Positions 1 through 12,504 of a DNA stretch of 64,000 bases are shown here, in pieces. The position numbers were made by a program, and so were the translations under genes. Location of the stretch: assembly GCA_023014335.1 (NCBI GenBank), contig JAECYW010000011.1, positions 992,001 through 1,056,000 on the forward strand, given 5' to 3'. This DNA comes from Galerina marginata (Eukaryota > Basidiomycota > Agaricomycetes > Agaricales > Galerinaceae). Within the stretch, counting starts at the first letter, position 1; each line of letters begins with the position of its first letter. The notes beneath the pieces are model-generated. The model was not told where the DNA came from. It searched no databases and saw only the letters and a program-made list of their open reading frames with translations.

Positions 1-1801
1 TAGGAGGAAGGAAAACAGAGCAAATTCAGCTTCCGTCCTATATTTAATTATAGGAGGACTGCGCACCGCTCGCCGCTAACGGTATCGGCTGTCGCGACGC
101 GACGCGATAAAGATAGGCATGTCTCCCGACGTCAGCTGGCTGCCGGCGCTGGCCACTACACAGAACCTCTGGAGGCCTCTCGCCGTGCCATAAATACATC
201 AGGTCGATCGAATTAATTATCCAGGTAAACGCATGGGGCATTAGAATCAAGGGGAAAGCTCCATGGAATTATTTATGCAATTATGATTATCCCATAATTC
301 ATTTATGACCATGATCAGGAGAGCAGAGCATGCCCGAGCAGGCCTCGCTCCTGAGATTCAGTGAGAAATACACGGTGGAGGCATCCAATGAGCCTGGAGC
401 CTACAGGCAGTCCGGATGCCAACAACGCCTGCCGGTGGTCAGCCAACGCAGGTCTCAATTTGCAAGACATCTGACATCGCACATCTGACATCTCGCAACA
501 ATCCATCCGGCCGTTATTCCGGACATGGACATGTTCTTGTTCGTCGCAATACCAATTTACTGCAAAGGTCTATAATTACACATCCATCCATCCATCCACC
601 AGGACCTACTGCACAAAAAATTTCACGCGCAACCAGTGAGCCAGCCTCGAGCAGCGAGTGGTAAAAAAAATAATTGCAGAAAAGAGAACAAGGTATTACG
701 TAGTCCAAATTCGAGGTGATTCATGCGCGCAAAATAAAAAGAAAAGTCGAGCGTCGAGTCGATTTGTGTCTGCTGTATGTAGTATGTATGGCGCTGGACT
801 TGGCTGGCTGGCGGGGCTGGGGATCTGTGCGATAGGCCTATAGGAGTAGGATAACGGGGGCTGGGGAAAAAGATAAAGTACGATACGATACTATGCGTAT
901 CCAGGTTGTAGTGACACAGGGCGGACATGACGGGACGGAAGGGTGGTGGTATGTGCTGGCGGATGGTGTGGTATGGTGATGATAGGGGGTGATGGATGCA
1001 TTGTATGATATGCGGTGACATGGATGGATGGGTATCGGTGTGGGCGTTCGTACAAGATATTTGGGTTCGAGAGACAGAAGGATGAGACGCGGATGGAGAA
1101 GAGATGAAGGTGGAAGGAGGAGAGAAGGAGAAAGGGCGAATGAAGAATACGAAGTGAGAAGAGGGATGAAATGTGCAACGTAGAGGAAATATGGCGTGTT
1201 GTATGGATAGATATTTTTGGGGAGGAAGAGGAGGGAAAGACGAAGGAGGTTAGGGAGCAGAAAGTCCAGAATATCGAGACGAAACCGAAGCTGATATAAA
1301 GTCCACGGGAAAGGGAATAGGTATGCAAAGTCCAAGCGGCGAAAAATAATAAATATCGCCACCTCGCTCGCCGAGGGCAGCATGGTCTAGGAACTAGAGA
1401 ATAAAGAAAGTGATCAACGAAACGAGCGAACAAAGTTGGGAGATACACAAAGTTCAGCCTAAGCACAGAGAGGCGGTCCCGTCAGAATGGTTGTTGTTAT
1501 TGTTGATGATCGCTCTCCTCTCCTCCAGGAGCTCCTGCTGCTCCTTCAAACCATACCACCACGCAAGCACGGACTCCAACCGCACGCTCAATCCCAGCCC
1601 CATCAAAGCTTCAGCACCGCCGCCAACAGAGCCTATCCGATCTTTCACCCCATCACCGCCGGTCGTCGTACCTCCCGCGGGGCCTCCATTACCAACACCC
1701 GCACCAACACGCCAGCTACCCCTAACTGCACCCGCACCCCCCTCCCAACCGGTACCACTCTCATCCGCCCCCGCCTCAGCTGCTCCCGCATCCTCCCAGC
1801 C
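1..1801. other. Stretch without a supported gene
   Basis: No gene could be supported here. About 990-1330 is strongly purine-rich on the + strand (GGA/GAA runs), so the opposite strand gives long low-complexity open frames with Phe, Leu, Ser and Pro only; these look like composition, not coding. The part next to 1802 would be the 3' flank of the glycosyltransferase gene. Confidence 0.5.
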
Positions 1802-3657
1802 TCATCTCGCAAACCCGACCTGCAGCTCCACGCCGTCCTCGTCTAGCGGCCGCTGCCGCCGCTGGCTGACGCTCGTTTTCCGCCCCGTATGCCGCGACGC
1901 ATACACCGGCGTCGTGCCCGAGTGCTCTGGCGTGTTCGGGTAGTCTCTATATGGCGACGGAGCAGACTGGCCATACGGTGAAGGCGAGTCCTGGAAGGGT
2001 GACGGCTCGGGGTTGTTGTCGCCGCTGTACTGCTGGCGGTGGTGCGGGAGGTACGGGTTGTTGTTGCCAAAGTTCTGCGCGCCGTTGGTTTTCTCGTCTT
2101 CGCGTCTGTCTTGCGCGGCGAGGGCGGCTGTGGCGGCTGATGCATCACCAATACCTGCACGGGTACCCCAGCCGGTCTGAAGGGATTAGGTTAACGTCAA
2201 CTTGCGTTAGGGGGTGGAAGAGCTGAATAAGCGTACCTCGTGTAATGTGCAAAGGGCGTAAATTTTCATGATGGCGAAATAATATCCGAAAAGAATGAAT
2301 GCGGGAACGTAGATGATGTGCCCAGGTTGGTTCCACAAATGTGGCATGAGCTTGAGGGTACGTGTGGCGGATAGCCAGACGAAATATGATAGTAGGATAT
2401 TCCTGTGAAAAAGGACCGGAATGAGCACAAGCTTTAAACAAAGACGAAACTAGTTCTCACCACCAGGGCAGATGGTAGCCGCCTTGCTCGACCGGAATTG
2501 TGCTCTTGAACATCAGGTACGCCACGAGACATGGACCGACCAAGAGCGTGAGAGGATTAAAGAGTTTATCCACCTGAGAGACGTGTCAGCGTTGCAAACG
2601 AAAAACGGGGCTAAAAAGGACGTTACCATAGTATAAGCAACGTAAGGATGCGTCGTCCAGATGTATCTCTCCATGAAAAGACTGCGAAGATCTGAACGCC
2701 ATGTATTTCTAGTCCACCGGAGGACCTGTTTGAGGAATCGCCAATTCGGTTTCATAGTCGAGAGAAGCTCCGCCTCCTTGCAGCATTGCACATAAGTGTC
2801 CCATCCGTGGCTGACCATCCACCGCGTCAGGAACTTGTCGTCGCCCGAGTTGAGCTGGTATTTGCCCAGCCAATAATCGTGTGTGAAACCGTGGAGGAAG
2901 TCGGGGTCTTTGAGGATGACAGTCCTATACGCCGCTGTCCGCCCTGAAAGACAGGGAAGACCACCGTCGATGTGTGTTGAGGAAGCAATTTCGATGTTTC
3001 GGATGGTCAACCGGAAAGCGGCGAGAACTTCCCAAACGGTCATCCTTGAGCCCACCTGCTGGACCCGCTGGCTGGTGCCAACGCCGCCAACTTTCTGATC
3101 CTCGAAGCACGCCAGCACGTACGGCAGCAGCGTCGGCGGCCAGATGGCATCGTCATCAGCGAAGACAATGATGTCGGTTGTGGTGTTCTTGATGCCGTGG
3201 CTCATCTGCAGCCGCTTGTTCGCAAAGGGGACAGTAAGGACTCGTATCCGCTCAGGATCGACCTGGTTGGCGAGATCTTGCAGAGGGCCGAGCATTTTTT
3301 CCTCGGTGATGATGAGGATTTCCTTGGGCTTGCCAACAAGCCAGCTATTGGCGGCTTCCTTGAACTCCTCGCCGGCGTCGATTGTGGGCACGATGATGGT
3401 GACATCCTCTGAGGCGATGTATGTTGGGTTTTCGGGAAGAGGGACTGGGCGATATGTCGCTGCTGCCACCAGACGTATTAGGTACCATAGGTAGCGGTAG
3501 AACCTGGATTTTGGTCAGCCACGCCGCCTTTGACTATTGTCCTGCTCTATGCTCACCCAATGACACCAAAAGGAACAACTGGGACGAAGAGAAGAGAATT
3601 AGCAATGGCGGCTGGAACGACGGGGTTGGAGGCAGCACGTACATATTGGAAAGTCAT
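1802..3657 (-). CDS. Family 2 glycosyltransferase, Cps1/hyaluronan-synthase-like polysaccharide synthase
   Basis: Probably a membrane-bound processive enzyme that polymerises a sugar chain from a nucleotide sugar at the plasma membrane. Exons on the minus strand: 3657-3557, 3503-2627, 2573-2461, 2402-2237 and 2176-1802 (543 aa as modelled). Seen: a hydrophobic N-terminal segment (VPVVPFGVIGFYRYLWYLIR), the DVTIIVPT start of the GT-A fold, the FADDDAIWP metal and nucleotide site, GDDKFLTR as acceptor-site acidic motif, and QVLRW, the QxxRW signature of processive GT2 enzymes. Two or more membrane segments follow (VGPCLVAYLMFK; NILLSYFVWLSA; IIYVPAFILFGYYFAIMK), then the WGTR motif and a hydrophilic, Asn/Pro/Ser-rich tail. 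This order matches the Cps1p-like family of basidiomycetes, to which Cryptococcus hyaluronan synthase belongs. The start is uncertain: a further 5' exon above 3660 is possible, because a hydrophobic stretch can be read at about 3690-3740. The exact polymer cannot be told from the sequence. Confidence 0.85.
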
Positions 3658-6386
3658 CCGAGGTCAGGTACAACATTTGAAAGGCGGAAAAGGGCTATAA
3701 AGGAGTGAATTACGACGCCAGAGACGAAGAAACGAGTTGTGCTGCCCGTCGCGGCGGGGAACACTGAGAGCACCCGAATTACAGAAAATGGGGAGGAGGA
3801 CGGAGGAGGGAGGATACAAGGGCGTAGTCACGCTGTAAGCTGGGATTACCACAGACTGGCGGAGTTTCAATCTCCCTTTTGGCCCTCGTCCGTACTCACG
3901 CTCTTCCGCAGTCGTTCTCATCGGCGATCGCTCAGTAGGGTCCTTCCAATGTCTTCCAATACCCTCCAGCATTTGTTTTCCTGCTCAATGAAATTTTTTG
4001 AGGACGCTAGCTCTTTCTGCTAACACAGCGCTTAGGGAGGAGAATCTCGCTCTGCCAAGCCCAGGCCAAGCAAATTGAAGGGAACGATCGAATGCGGATT
4101 GATGGTGGGTAAATAACTCGCCGGAAGTCATCTTGCCCGGCGGTTGGCTTAAGAACTCGATGAAAACTCTCTTGTATGTAGTCCTAGAACGCTTCAATGG
4201 TATTCCGAGGGACCTCGCCACTCTACAGACGAAACTCGAGTTTTCTAGCATGCCTACAGACGGTGCCATCGCTGATCAAGTGCTTTTCACAAAACCCCCT
4301 CCTCGTGAGAGTCTCGCTTAATTGCTCTGACTTCATGCTGTCGTCATTTTACAGAATTGGAGCTCCAATTTTAAGGACCTGCATGAGCAGGAGATGCCTA
4401 CGTATGTGTTCGTTGTGTTGCTAAACGACACGTCGACCCGCGCTGTTTTTTTTTGCATGCGCCAGCCGTCTGATCGCGCGCACCGTCCTCCATCTGCCGC
4501 CCCCCTCATAAACCGAACATTCCCGAAATATCACCGCACCCGTTCGCACTCTTCCTGGCAAGCGTTCCCGCGGAAAACACTGGAAAGTGTCCAGTGTGAA
4601 ATTGACCTGCACCCTTCTCCGAACCCGTTCTTCATTTTCATTACCGATTCTCTGGACCGAGCCGCTCAACACCAGCCTCTCCGTCTTCCATGCTTCGGGT
4701 GCCCTAATGTCTGCCGACACCTATGCCGTTGACGGCGATGACGACGGAGATCGCGAGACACTGCCATGGCCTGCCGGATGTCTAACCTGACAAGACCGCT
4801 CATCAGTATCGGAATGTCATGATCACAAATGCAGCTGCATGATCACGATTTTACTGGCAACCAGAGACTGACATTGGCACTTTTCTCAACCGCACCCGGG
4901 TAGAAGGCTCATACCTTGGCCAGCGCGCTGAAGCCGAGGTCAAATTGATCTTCCAGCGTTTTCCGAGCTCTCCCATTGCCATCTCATCCAGACTTCCTGC
5001 CGTCGAAGGATACTCTCAACACGAACGCGTGCGGCGTGCGCAGTGCGCACTACACCCATAGCCAATCACCAACGTCCGCACAGTCCGTCCACAGCGTCCA
5101 GACTCCGCACACGCACCAATACATCGTTTCTCATTCCCATTTTCCCGTCGAAAATGTCAGCTGCCCATCACAAGATCCATAAAGCACACCGTGCTCACTT
5201 ATTTTAAGCCATCTTTCTCTCTCCTTTTCACTGTCAAACTATTCTTACCTCTCAACTCGGAGTCCTGAGCGGCAGGCAGTCTTGAGACAGACACACTGGT
5301 GTATGGCGTCTCGGCACGAAGGCTCCCCATTAACGGACCATCCCGAGTTCCCCTGCTTACCGGCCCACTACAAAACTCAAACGTAGCAATAAATACCACC
5401 CAATGAGAACGTGTAATGTAGAGTACGTACGGGAAAATCATAAGTGCCTGCCCTCTTTCCAAAATTATACGTGTTTTACTTACCCGACGCAACCAGCACT
5501 ATGTACCATCAAGGATTCTTACTCTTCCTTTAACTTACCCCAACACTTACACCGCAGCCCCGCCCCATCAAGTATGCACCCTCAAACTGGAGTCTGAGGG
5601 TACACATCACAGACAACAACGCAGAGTATACCCGCTTGCGATGCCGTCGTACATGCCGCGGTAATATTAATTCAAAGGACTGGGACATCATCCTATCGAA
5701 CTTACGGGGCCGATGGGAATGGACCTGGTCCCTACTCGATGTAACAGAGGATAAGTTGCCGCAAACGATACCTCCAAATATTACCGTCCTCAACTCTTCA
5801 AGCAAACGGGTAGATAAGTACATAATCTAATCGTTGTCCGTCCCACCGGACTCGCACATCCAATATCCCGAGATTTACATAAAGAAACCCATTATCCTCC
5901 CACCTTCTCTAGTGGCTAGCCCCAATATTTCACAGAAGCAGCGCCCTTGCTACCGGTACCGACGAATCTGTCCCCAGCTGATCATCCATTTACCCACCGT
6001 CGCTATCATAATAGATTGTTCGCACTGCCAGTGCGAGTGAACGGTACCTGAGATTATTGCCGAGTTTTCGCAGGTCTGGAGAAGCCTTCACGATGGCCAA
6101 AAATTTGTGCGCTATAGCTAGAACATATGGCCCATGGACAAGAGTATTCAAGGCTGCCAAGTACCTCTGTCCGCAAAAGACAAGACTGAGAAATCATGAT
6201 ACAACATTTTACCTACTCGAGTACTTGAACTGCGTCTGCATCCTGTAACCACATTATTAATTTTAGAACCCCCAAATCTATCAATAACCATCCACCATAA
6301 CTAAAATAAATCTACACAGTGCACCTATGGCGCACACAGCACTTAACCCTGCCCCATCAGACTGGAGAAAGATATAAAAGGATTCA
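3658..6386. other. Stretch without a supported gene
   Basis: Only short overlapping open frames in all phases, none with recognisable motifs or a convincing splice model. The first ~100 bases may hold the 5' end of the glycosyltransferase gene. A candidate reading at 4587-4790 (+) is acidic near its end but matches nothing I know. Confidence 0.4.
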
Positions 6387-6589
6387 TTATATTCTCGTCA
6401 TAGCGAGGTACGAGCATAGATTAGAATGGCGACTTTGGGTAAGCGGAAAGCACGTGAACACCAACCACCTTGTCACCGCGTTTAACGTGTGACAAGGGCT
6501 AGCTTTTGCTTCTGCCAGCCATGTCCAGCTTTCAGCTACGCGCGCCACTGCTAATCGCAAATGCATACCGGCGCCCTCTCTTTCTTTTG
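6387..6589 (+). repeat. 203-bp direct repeat, copy 1
   Basis: This segment recurs without a single difference at 8916-9118 (offset 2529). The copies bound a 2.3-kb block of tandem repeats. The ends are TTATATTC and TTCTTTTG, not TG/CA, so it is not a normal LTR. Identity over 203 bp implies a recent duplication, ongoing homogenisation, or an assembly artefact. Confidence 0.9.
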
Positions 6590-6662
6590 GGATGCCCTCT
6601 GCTCCTCAGTCCACCTGCATCACACAGCTTGACTCGCGAATCGAAGGACAAATCATTTTCGT

Positions 6663-8060
6663 ACATCTAGGACTGGACTGGGCTATGGGAAGTTGGATTT
6701 TCGGACTGGACTCGTTTGCTAGCTGCTACTTGCGATACACTACACAACTGGAACATGGATTTGGGAACTCTCCATCCACTGAGTTCCTCTTAGAACCTTG
6801 GAAATTCACAGATATATCACAAGATGTGGCTCACGGAGATGCCGTTTAAGCTCGCGAGTCACATCGCTTGAGTTTGCGGGTTTGCTGTGAGCTAGCTACT
6901 GCTGCTTTTCGCGTATTTGACAGTCTACTGTGTCTCATGCTGCTACTGCTACTTGCGTAATGGACGAATCACCATGTCTGCGCCCCGTTATCGCTATTTG
7001 CGTATTTGAGCTATGACTCTAGCACCGGACTGGACTGGACTATCAGAAGTTAGATCCTTGGACTGGACACATTTGCTAGCTGCTACTTGCAATGTATTTT
7101 GGAATACCCCATCCACTAAGCTCCCCTTAGAACCTTGGGAATTAACAGGTCACAAAACGAGGCTCATGGAGATGCTGTTTAAGCTCGCAAGTCATGTTGC
7201 TTGAGTTTGCGGGTTTGCTGTGAGCTTGCTACTGCTCCTTTTCGCGCATTTGACAAGCTGCTACGTCTTATGCTGCTACTGCTACTTGTGTAATGGACGA
7301 ACTACCACGTCTGTGTCTTGCTATTTCTATTCGCATATTTGAGCTACCACTCTGACACCGGACTGGACTGGACTATTGGAAGTTAGATCTTTGGACTGGA
7401 TGCATATGCTAACTATTTGCAACACACTACACAATGAGAGCACGTATTTTGGAAGATCCGAGTCACCCGACCCACTGAGCTCCTCTTAGAACCTTTGGAA
7501 TTAACAGATACGTAGACAATTTTGCTTCCATTAATACCTCCTTTATTCACAACTCCTTCTCAGGTCACAAAATGAGGCTCACGGAGATGCCGTTTAAGCT
7601 CGCGAGTCACATCGCTTGAGTTTGCGGGTTTGCTGTGAGCTTGCTACTGCTGCTTTTTGTGCATTTGACAATCTGCTACGTCTTATGCTGCTACTGCTAC
7701 ATGCGTAATGGACAAAACTACCACATTTGCGCCCTGCTATTGCTATTCACATATTTGAGCTATCACTCTGACACTGGACTGGACTGGACTATCGGATGTT
7801 AGATCTTTGGACTGGACGCATTTGCTAGCGGCCACTTGCAATGTATTTTGGAATGCCCCATCCACTGAGCTCCTCTTGAAACCTTGGGAATTAACAGATA
7901 CGTAGCCAATTTCACTTCCATTAATATCTCCTTTATTCACAGTGCCTTCTCAGGTCACAAAATGAGGCTCACAGAGACGTCGTTTAAGCTCGCGAGTCAC
8001 ATCGCTTGAGTTTGCGAGTTTGTTGTGAGCTTGCTACTGCAGCTTTCGTGCATTTGACAA
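6663..8060 (+). repeat. Four tandem copies of a 330-420 bp unit
   Basis: Units begin at the GGACTGGACTGG motif near 6671, 7030, 7361 and 7778. Each runs through a GCTAGCTGCTACTTGC block, a TGAGCTCCTCTTAGAACC block, a GTTTAAGCTCGCGAGTCAC block and a GCTACTGCTGCTTTTCGCG block. Units 3 and 4 carry an extra ~80-bp piece ending TTTATTCAC before the CTCAGGTCAC box, which explains the longer spacing. No coding capacity was seen. It looks like satellite or the inside of a non-autonomous element. Confidence 0.85.
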
Positions 8061-8084
8061 TCTGCTATGTCTTGCACTGCTACT

Positions 8085-8600
8085 GCTATTCGCGCATTTG
8101 ACGTACCGCTCCGTCATGCGCTGCTACTGCCATTTGCGTATTTGATGTACCGCTCCATCATGCGCTGCTACCGCTATTCGCATATTTGACGTACCGCTCC
8201 GTCATGCGCTGCTACTGCTATTTGCGTATGCGCTGCTACTGCTATTTGTGTATTTGACGTACCGCTCCGTCATGCGCTGCTACCGCTATTCGCGTATTTG
8301 ACGTACCGCTCCGTCATGCGCTGCTACCGCTATTTGGCATATTTGACGAACTGCTCCGTCATGTGCTGCAACACTATTCCCATTGTATTTGACAAACTGC
8401 TCCGTCATGCGCTGCTACCACTATTTTGCATATTTGATGAACCGCTCTGCCATCCGACCGCTATTCCCGTAATTGATGTACTGCTCCGTCATATGCTGCT
8501 ACTGCTATTCGCGTAATTAACGGACCACTCCGTCATGCGCTGCTACTGCTATCTGGGCGATTGACAAATTGCTCCGTCATTGTGCCCTGCTACATGCCAC
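8085..8600 (+). repeat. Minisatellite, ~11 units of about 41-48 bp
   Basis: Degenerate unit containing ATTTGACGTACCGCTCCGTC and then ATGCGCTGCTACTGC, repeated about eleven times, with the GCTCCGTCAT core near 8112, 8153, 8197, 8264, 8308, 8354, 8399, 8482, 8528 and 8571. Units are adjacent, without unique spacers, so this is not a CRISPR. The GCTGCTACTGC part is shared with the larger unit just upstream, suggesting expansion from its 3' end. Confidence 0.85.
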
Positions 8601-8758
8601 ACATGTTCTGCTACATGGATGGGCCAGAATATACAAGTACGTCCCATTCCTTCATGCACATTTATACCCCTCTTCAGTTATATCCCGGGGCCGCCTGCCG
8701 CCTAGTATTTGGGTATCCGCACACGCTGGATGCGTCGCCAGGCTCCTAATATCTGGGT

Positions 8759-8915
8759 ATCGCAGCGTCGTTTGGACACCCTGTCTCGGGATCCAGGAGC
8801 ATTGGCCGGGAAAGTGCTTTGCACTTTCACCCATCCTGCTCTGCTATATGCTTTGCAACATATCCTTTTAAGGATTTATTTTTTATACGCGGTAGCTTCG
8901 AGCACCAGCCAAAGT
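8759..8915 (+). repeat. 157-bp direct repeat, copy 1
   Basis: Identical to 9300-9456 (offset 541). It contains an inverted CAAAGCACTTTC-type stretch around 8814-8828 (AAAGTGCTTTGCACTTT). Copy 1 abuts the second 203-bp repeat exactly (8915/8916), so the two repeat families share a junction. Confidence 0.9.
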
Positions 8916-9118
8916 TTATATTCTCGTCATAGCGAGGTACGAGCATAGATTAGAATGGCGACTTTGGGTAAGCGGAAAGCACGTGAACACCAACCACCTT
9001 GTCACCGCGTTTAACGTGTGACAAGGGCTAGCTTTTGCTTCTGCCAGCCATGTCCAGCTTTCAGCTACGCGCGCCACTGCTAATCGCAAATGCATACCGG
9101 CGCCCTCTCTTTCTTTTG
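8916..9118 (+). repeat. 203-bp direct repeat, copy 2
   Basis: Exact copy of 6387-6589. It starts at the base after the 157-bp repeat ends, and is followed by about 180 bp of unique sequence before copy 2 of the 157-bp repeat. Confidence 0.9.
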
Positions 9119-9299
9119 ACCCACCCTCCACTCCCTATTCAGCTTGGCTTTGGTTCAACCCCTCGCTGCTCCATGCAACAGCTGCTGCAATCTTCGGCGA
9201 ATGCTCTCACATCCCGATTCCCGAACCACATGGTAAGAAGACTAACAGGATTATCTAGCTCAACAGAAAGAGTGCTGCATGGAGTGGTCCCTCCCACCC

Positions 9300-9456
9300 A
9301 TCGCAGCGTCGTTTGGACACCCTGTCTCGGGATCCAGGAGCATTGGCCGGGAAAGTGCTTTGCACTTTCACCCATCCTGCTCTGCTATATGCTTTGCAAC
9401 ATATCCTTTTAAGGATTTATTTTTTATACGCGGTAGCTTCGAGCACCAGCCAAAGT
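9300..9456 (+). repeat. 157-bp direct repeat, copy 2
   Basis: Exact copy of 8759-8915. After it the sequence becomes unique, so 6387-9456 is the full extent of the nested repeat block as I can see it. Confidence 0.9.
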
Positions 9457-10691
9457 AACAACTGCGCGATTGATTCATATTCTCCGGATTCAAATGTTCC
9501 ATTCACCACCCTTCAAGAAATTGGGAAGTTGAGTCTCTTGACCTCCAGCGCATGATGTCAACAGACGTTCTGCTGCGGCGTAGACATTTAAAAACAGCCC
9601 ACAAAGAGTCGCTCCTCAACGAACCATTTGAACAGATGATCTTGTTTTGGAGCACGACTCAATCGTCAGAAATTCACCCTCAAAATATTTCTCAGATATT
9701 TTATCATCATAACAACCTGTCCAGACGACTTTTCACAGCCCTCTTTCCTTGCCGTGGGCCCATAGAGACTCACGACCATCGATACCGCAGTTTCTTGACG
9801 TTCCTGATTATTTCTGCTGAACTGACCAGCTAATGCTATTTATAGTACGAGCACGTCTATTTTTGAACGGACTAACGATGTGCTATTCTCCTCTAGTCAG
9901 GTGCATAAGAACAAGAATAAGTAAGCACGCTAGATTAGAGCGTGTATAAAGCCGTGGCTACGAATACAACGTCGCGCACGACAGCTAGGAATATTTAGCC
10001 TTTATGCACTAACAATAGTATGTACTCGTACCGTTGCGTTTCCCCCGTTAAGCGCTAAGTAAACCCAGAGTGCTGTATCCAGTCTTGACTATATCACCGT
10101 TTGTGAAACATGTATTAATGAGGAGTTCATCGGATGCGTTGGGAGCTGTTCTTTTCTGATGTCTGAATATATAAGATCTTGCCATTTGGATGGGATCCAA
10201 GTCAAATTAAATAGTCAATGAGGCGATATCTCCCTCGGATATGAGATTCTCCGCTCACAGAACTTTTCGCAAACTTCGGCGACTGGACCTCTCTGACATT
10301 TTTTTCCAATATCGCCCACGGCGACATTAATGTCATGGTCAGTGGCGCCTCAATTATTTAGATATGATCAGTGAAATTCTGGAAGGTCGAGCTTTTTATG
10401 CAGGTTCTACTCGAATATGAATTATTGTCAAGTCCAAACTTGCCACGAATAATTGTGAGGACTACAGAGGTCGACTAATGCGACATTATCTTCAAATGTA
10501 CGCGGCGCACGGTACTTACTAGGAGTTACTTAAACCAGGGTCCTTTTCGAATATTATCTCGGCCCGAATCGTGAGAAATATGAATCAGTTGAGTTTGATC
10601 GGATCCTCCTGCGTGATCCTTTCTTCAGCTCTTTTTCTGGTCCAGGTCGCCACTACTCTGACATCTTCAGCCCTGAGGCCTGAACCTCTCA
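9457..10691. other. Stretch without a supported gene
   Basis: A 93-codon open frame at 9552-9833 (+) resembles nothing I recognise and has no splice partners. The remainder is AT-rich intergenic sequence leading to the F-box-like gene. Confidence 0.4.
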
Positions 10692-11699
10692 ATGACCGAG
10701 CTGGAATTACAGGATGTTTACCCCCGACTTCCTGAAGACCTCGAGCGCTTGATATTCGAGCAGGTTGCTTTTGAGTGTGATCCAAAAGACTCCATGCACC
10801 TATTAATTGTCGCCAAACGCGTTCACCATTGGTAAGTGCCTCATGCCAAGCACTAAGTATTTAAAATAATCCATATGTTTATCTGCCAGGACACGTCCCA
10901 TTCTATATCGAGTCTTCGTACAACTAGACATCCGCTTATTTCCCAATTTCATGACCAATCCTTCTATAAACCTGGATGACGTTGGCCGATTCCCAAAACA
11001 TTTGATAATAAAACGTCCAGAGGATGAAATCGAAGCTCTCCTGTCTTCCTGTTCCAATGTATACGACCTTGCAATCTGGATGGGTACAGCGGGGCCGCAA
11101 GCCATGAGCCGATATCTTCCTCGCATACGAAACCTTCCTCTTACCAGATTCTCTACAAATCTCCGTAATCTAACGCCGGACCAGATCATCGACATTCCGT
11201 TTTCCAATCTCACCCACCTTGATATCATCGCTTTCCCTGGATCTAGGTGGGACAGCTGGGCGATACTCGCTGACCTGCCCAAACTCTCTCACATGGCAGT
11301 CGACTTCCCTGTCGAAGACGACGTTATTTCCAAACTCTTGATCCACTGCAATAATCTGAAAATTCTGGTACTTCTATATTACGATGACGAAACTACAGAC
11401 TGCGCAGGCATTGAAGAGATCACGGATGTACGCCTTGTGCTCATGGTGGCTGGCACTCGCCTAGAAATGGAGCTGGACTGGATAGCCGGAGCTTATGGCA
11501 GGATTGACTTTTGGACTACTGCAGAGTGGTTTTCTGAGGCTCGAAAGGGCAAGTATGCATTTGTGCGATCACGCTCCATCTAATGCGTAAACTTCCCACA
11601 GAAAATTTGTTGTTGGATTCCTCACAAAGGTGGATCAAAATGAAAGTTGATTGGGAAAACCAGCTCAACGACCAAGGGAAAGAATGGTTCTCCAGCTGA
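10692..11699 (+). CDS. F-box-like hypothetical protein (divergent member of a local family)
   Basis: Exons 10692-10831, 10890-11548 and 11602-11699, 298 aa. The N-terminus reads YPRLPEDLERLIFEQVA, then LLIVAKRVHHWTRPILYRV, which has the spacing of an F-box-like motif (LPxDIExxIF ... W/PxLY); the remainder has leucine-rich features (NLTHLDIIAF, LPKLSHMAVD). The same exon pattern, intron phases and C-terminal DSSQRWI ... EW motif are found in the three genes at 25608-31091, so this is a distant paralog. If the F-box reading is right, the product would be a substrate adaptor of an SCF ubiquitin ligase; that is inference. The second intron (11549-11601) begins GCAAGT and ends CAG; a GT donor leaves the final exon out of frame with its paralogs, while the GC donor restores the shared C-terminus. 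Confidence 0.75.
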
Positions 11700-12252
11700 G
11701 CGTTTCCTTCATTGTAGATATGAACAAATGGCACTCGCGGAGAAGGATACCCAAAGGATACCGATTAAAGATTACACGCCTTCAGACCGCTTACCGTACG
11801 GTTCAGGGCTTCGTCCCTTTCCTGAGCTTGGCCTTGCTTCATCCTAGTTGGGTGAATAGCTTTTCAAATCATAAATGATCTTATTTAAAGTCTGAATCAA
11901 GCGCCCAGTGAAGAATATAAGAAACGTAGTTATATTTGGGCAATATAAGCTTAGGCTTGGTAGCTCATCAATGCTAAGCTGGTAGATATGTCTGCAAGAG
12001 GAAACCTACAAGGATTTGACTTATACAATGATTCCCTTCTAACCGTCTCTATTATTCGACCGTTATTGTCATATGCATCTGGCTTTTGGGGATGAAAACC
12101 GTCCACAAACTTACATATTTGATTTATTTGCGACAGAAATACATGATCATAAAAAATTCAAGCCCAGATTACAGTAAATTTTTAGAGGGAAGACAGTATT
12201 GACTATTGGAATTCATATACTCTGTCAATGCGAACTCGAAACATTAAACAAC
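11700..12252. other. Stretch without a supported gene
   Basis: AT-rich 3' flank of the F-box-like gene, up to the copia insertion. The last five bases (12248-12252, ACAAC) are the left target-site duplication of the retrotransposon. Confidence 0.5.
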
Positions 12253-12504
12253 TGTTGACATGGAAATCACGTGTCAGACCCGGGTTATGTACAAATAGGT
12301 ACAAATGGTCTGTGCGCATATTGTAGGTATATAAACCCGATGTATTTCGTACTAGAAATACAAGTTCTTACTTCTAGCTACTACGTTGCACTAGCTTGCC
12401 TCTACACACTCACAACAACCCAGGTAGGTACTCGGTTAGTCGAGTTAGTATACCACTACGCAGGCAGTTCCCCTTAGGGGTGAACGCCATTTATGCGCTC
12501 AACA
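12253..12504 (+). repeat. 5' LTR of the copia element
   Basis: Starts TGTTGACA and ends CTCAACA, the usual TG/CA borders. A TATATAAA box lies at 12328-12335 and should start the genomic transcript. It matches the 3' LTR at 251 of 252 positions. Confidence 0.96.

Noticed and set aside
838..1466. Two long overlapping minus-strand open frames
   Set aside because: They arise from a purine-rich plus strand; the peptides are low-complexity (Leu, Ser, Phe, Pro, His), with no motif and no splice support.
8085..8600. Regular repeats that might be a CRISPR array
   Set aside because: Repeats are adjacent and degenerate with no unique spacers, there are no cas genes, and the organism is a fungus.
6387..9118. 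The 203-bp repeats as LTRs of a small retroelement
   Set aside because: They do not begin TG or end CA, no primer site or polypurine tract is next to them, no target duplication was seen and the inside is satellite-like.
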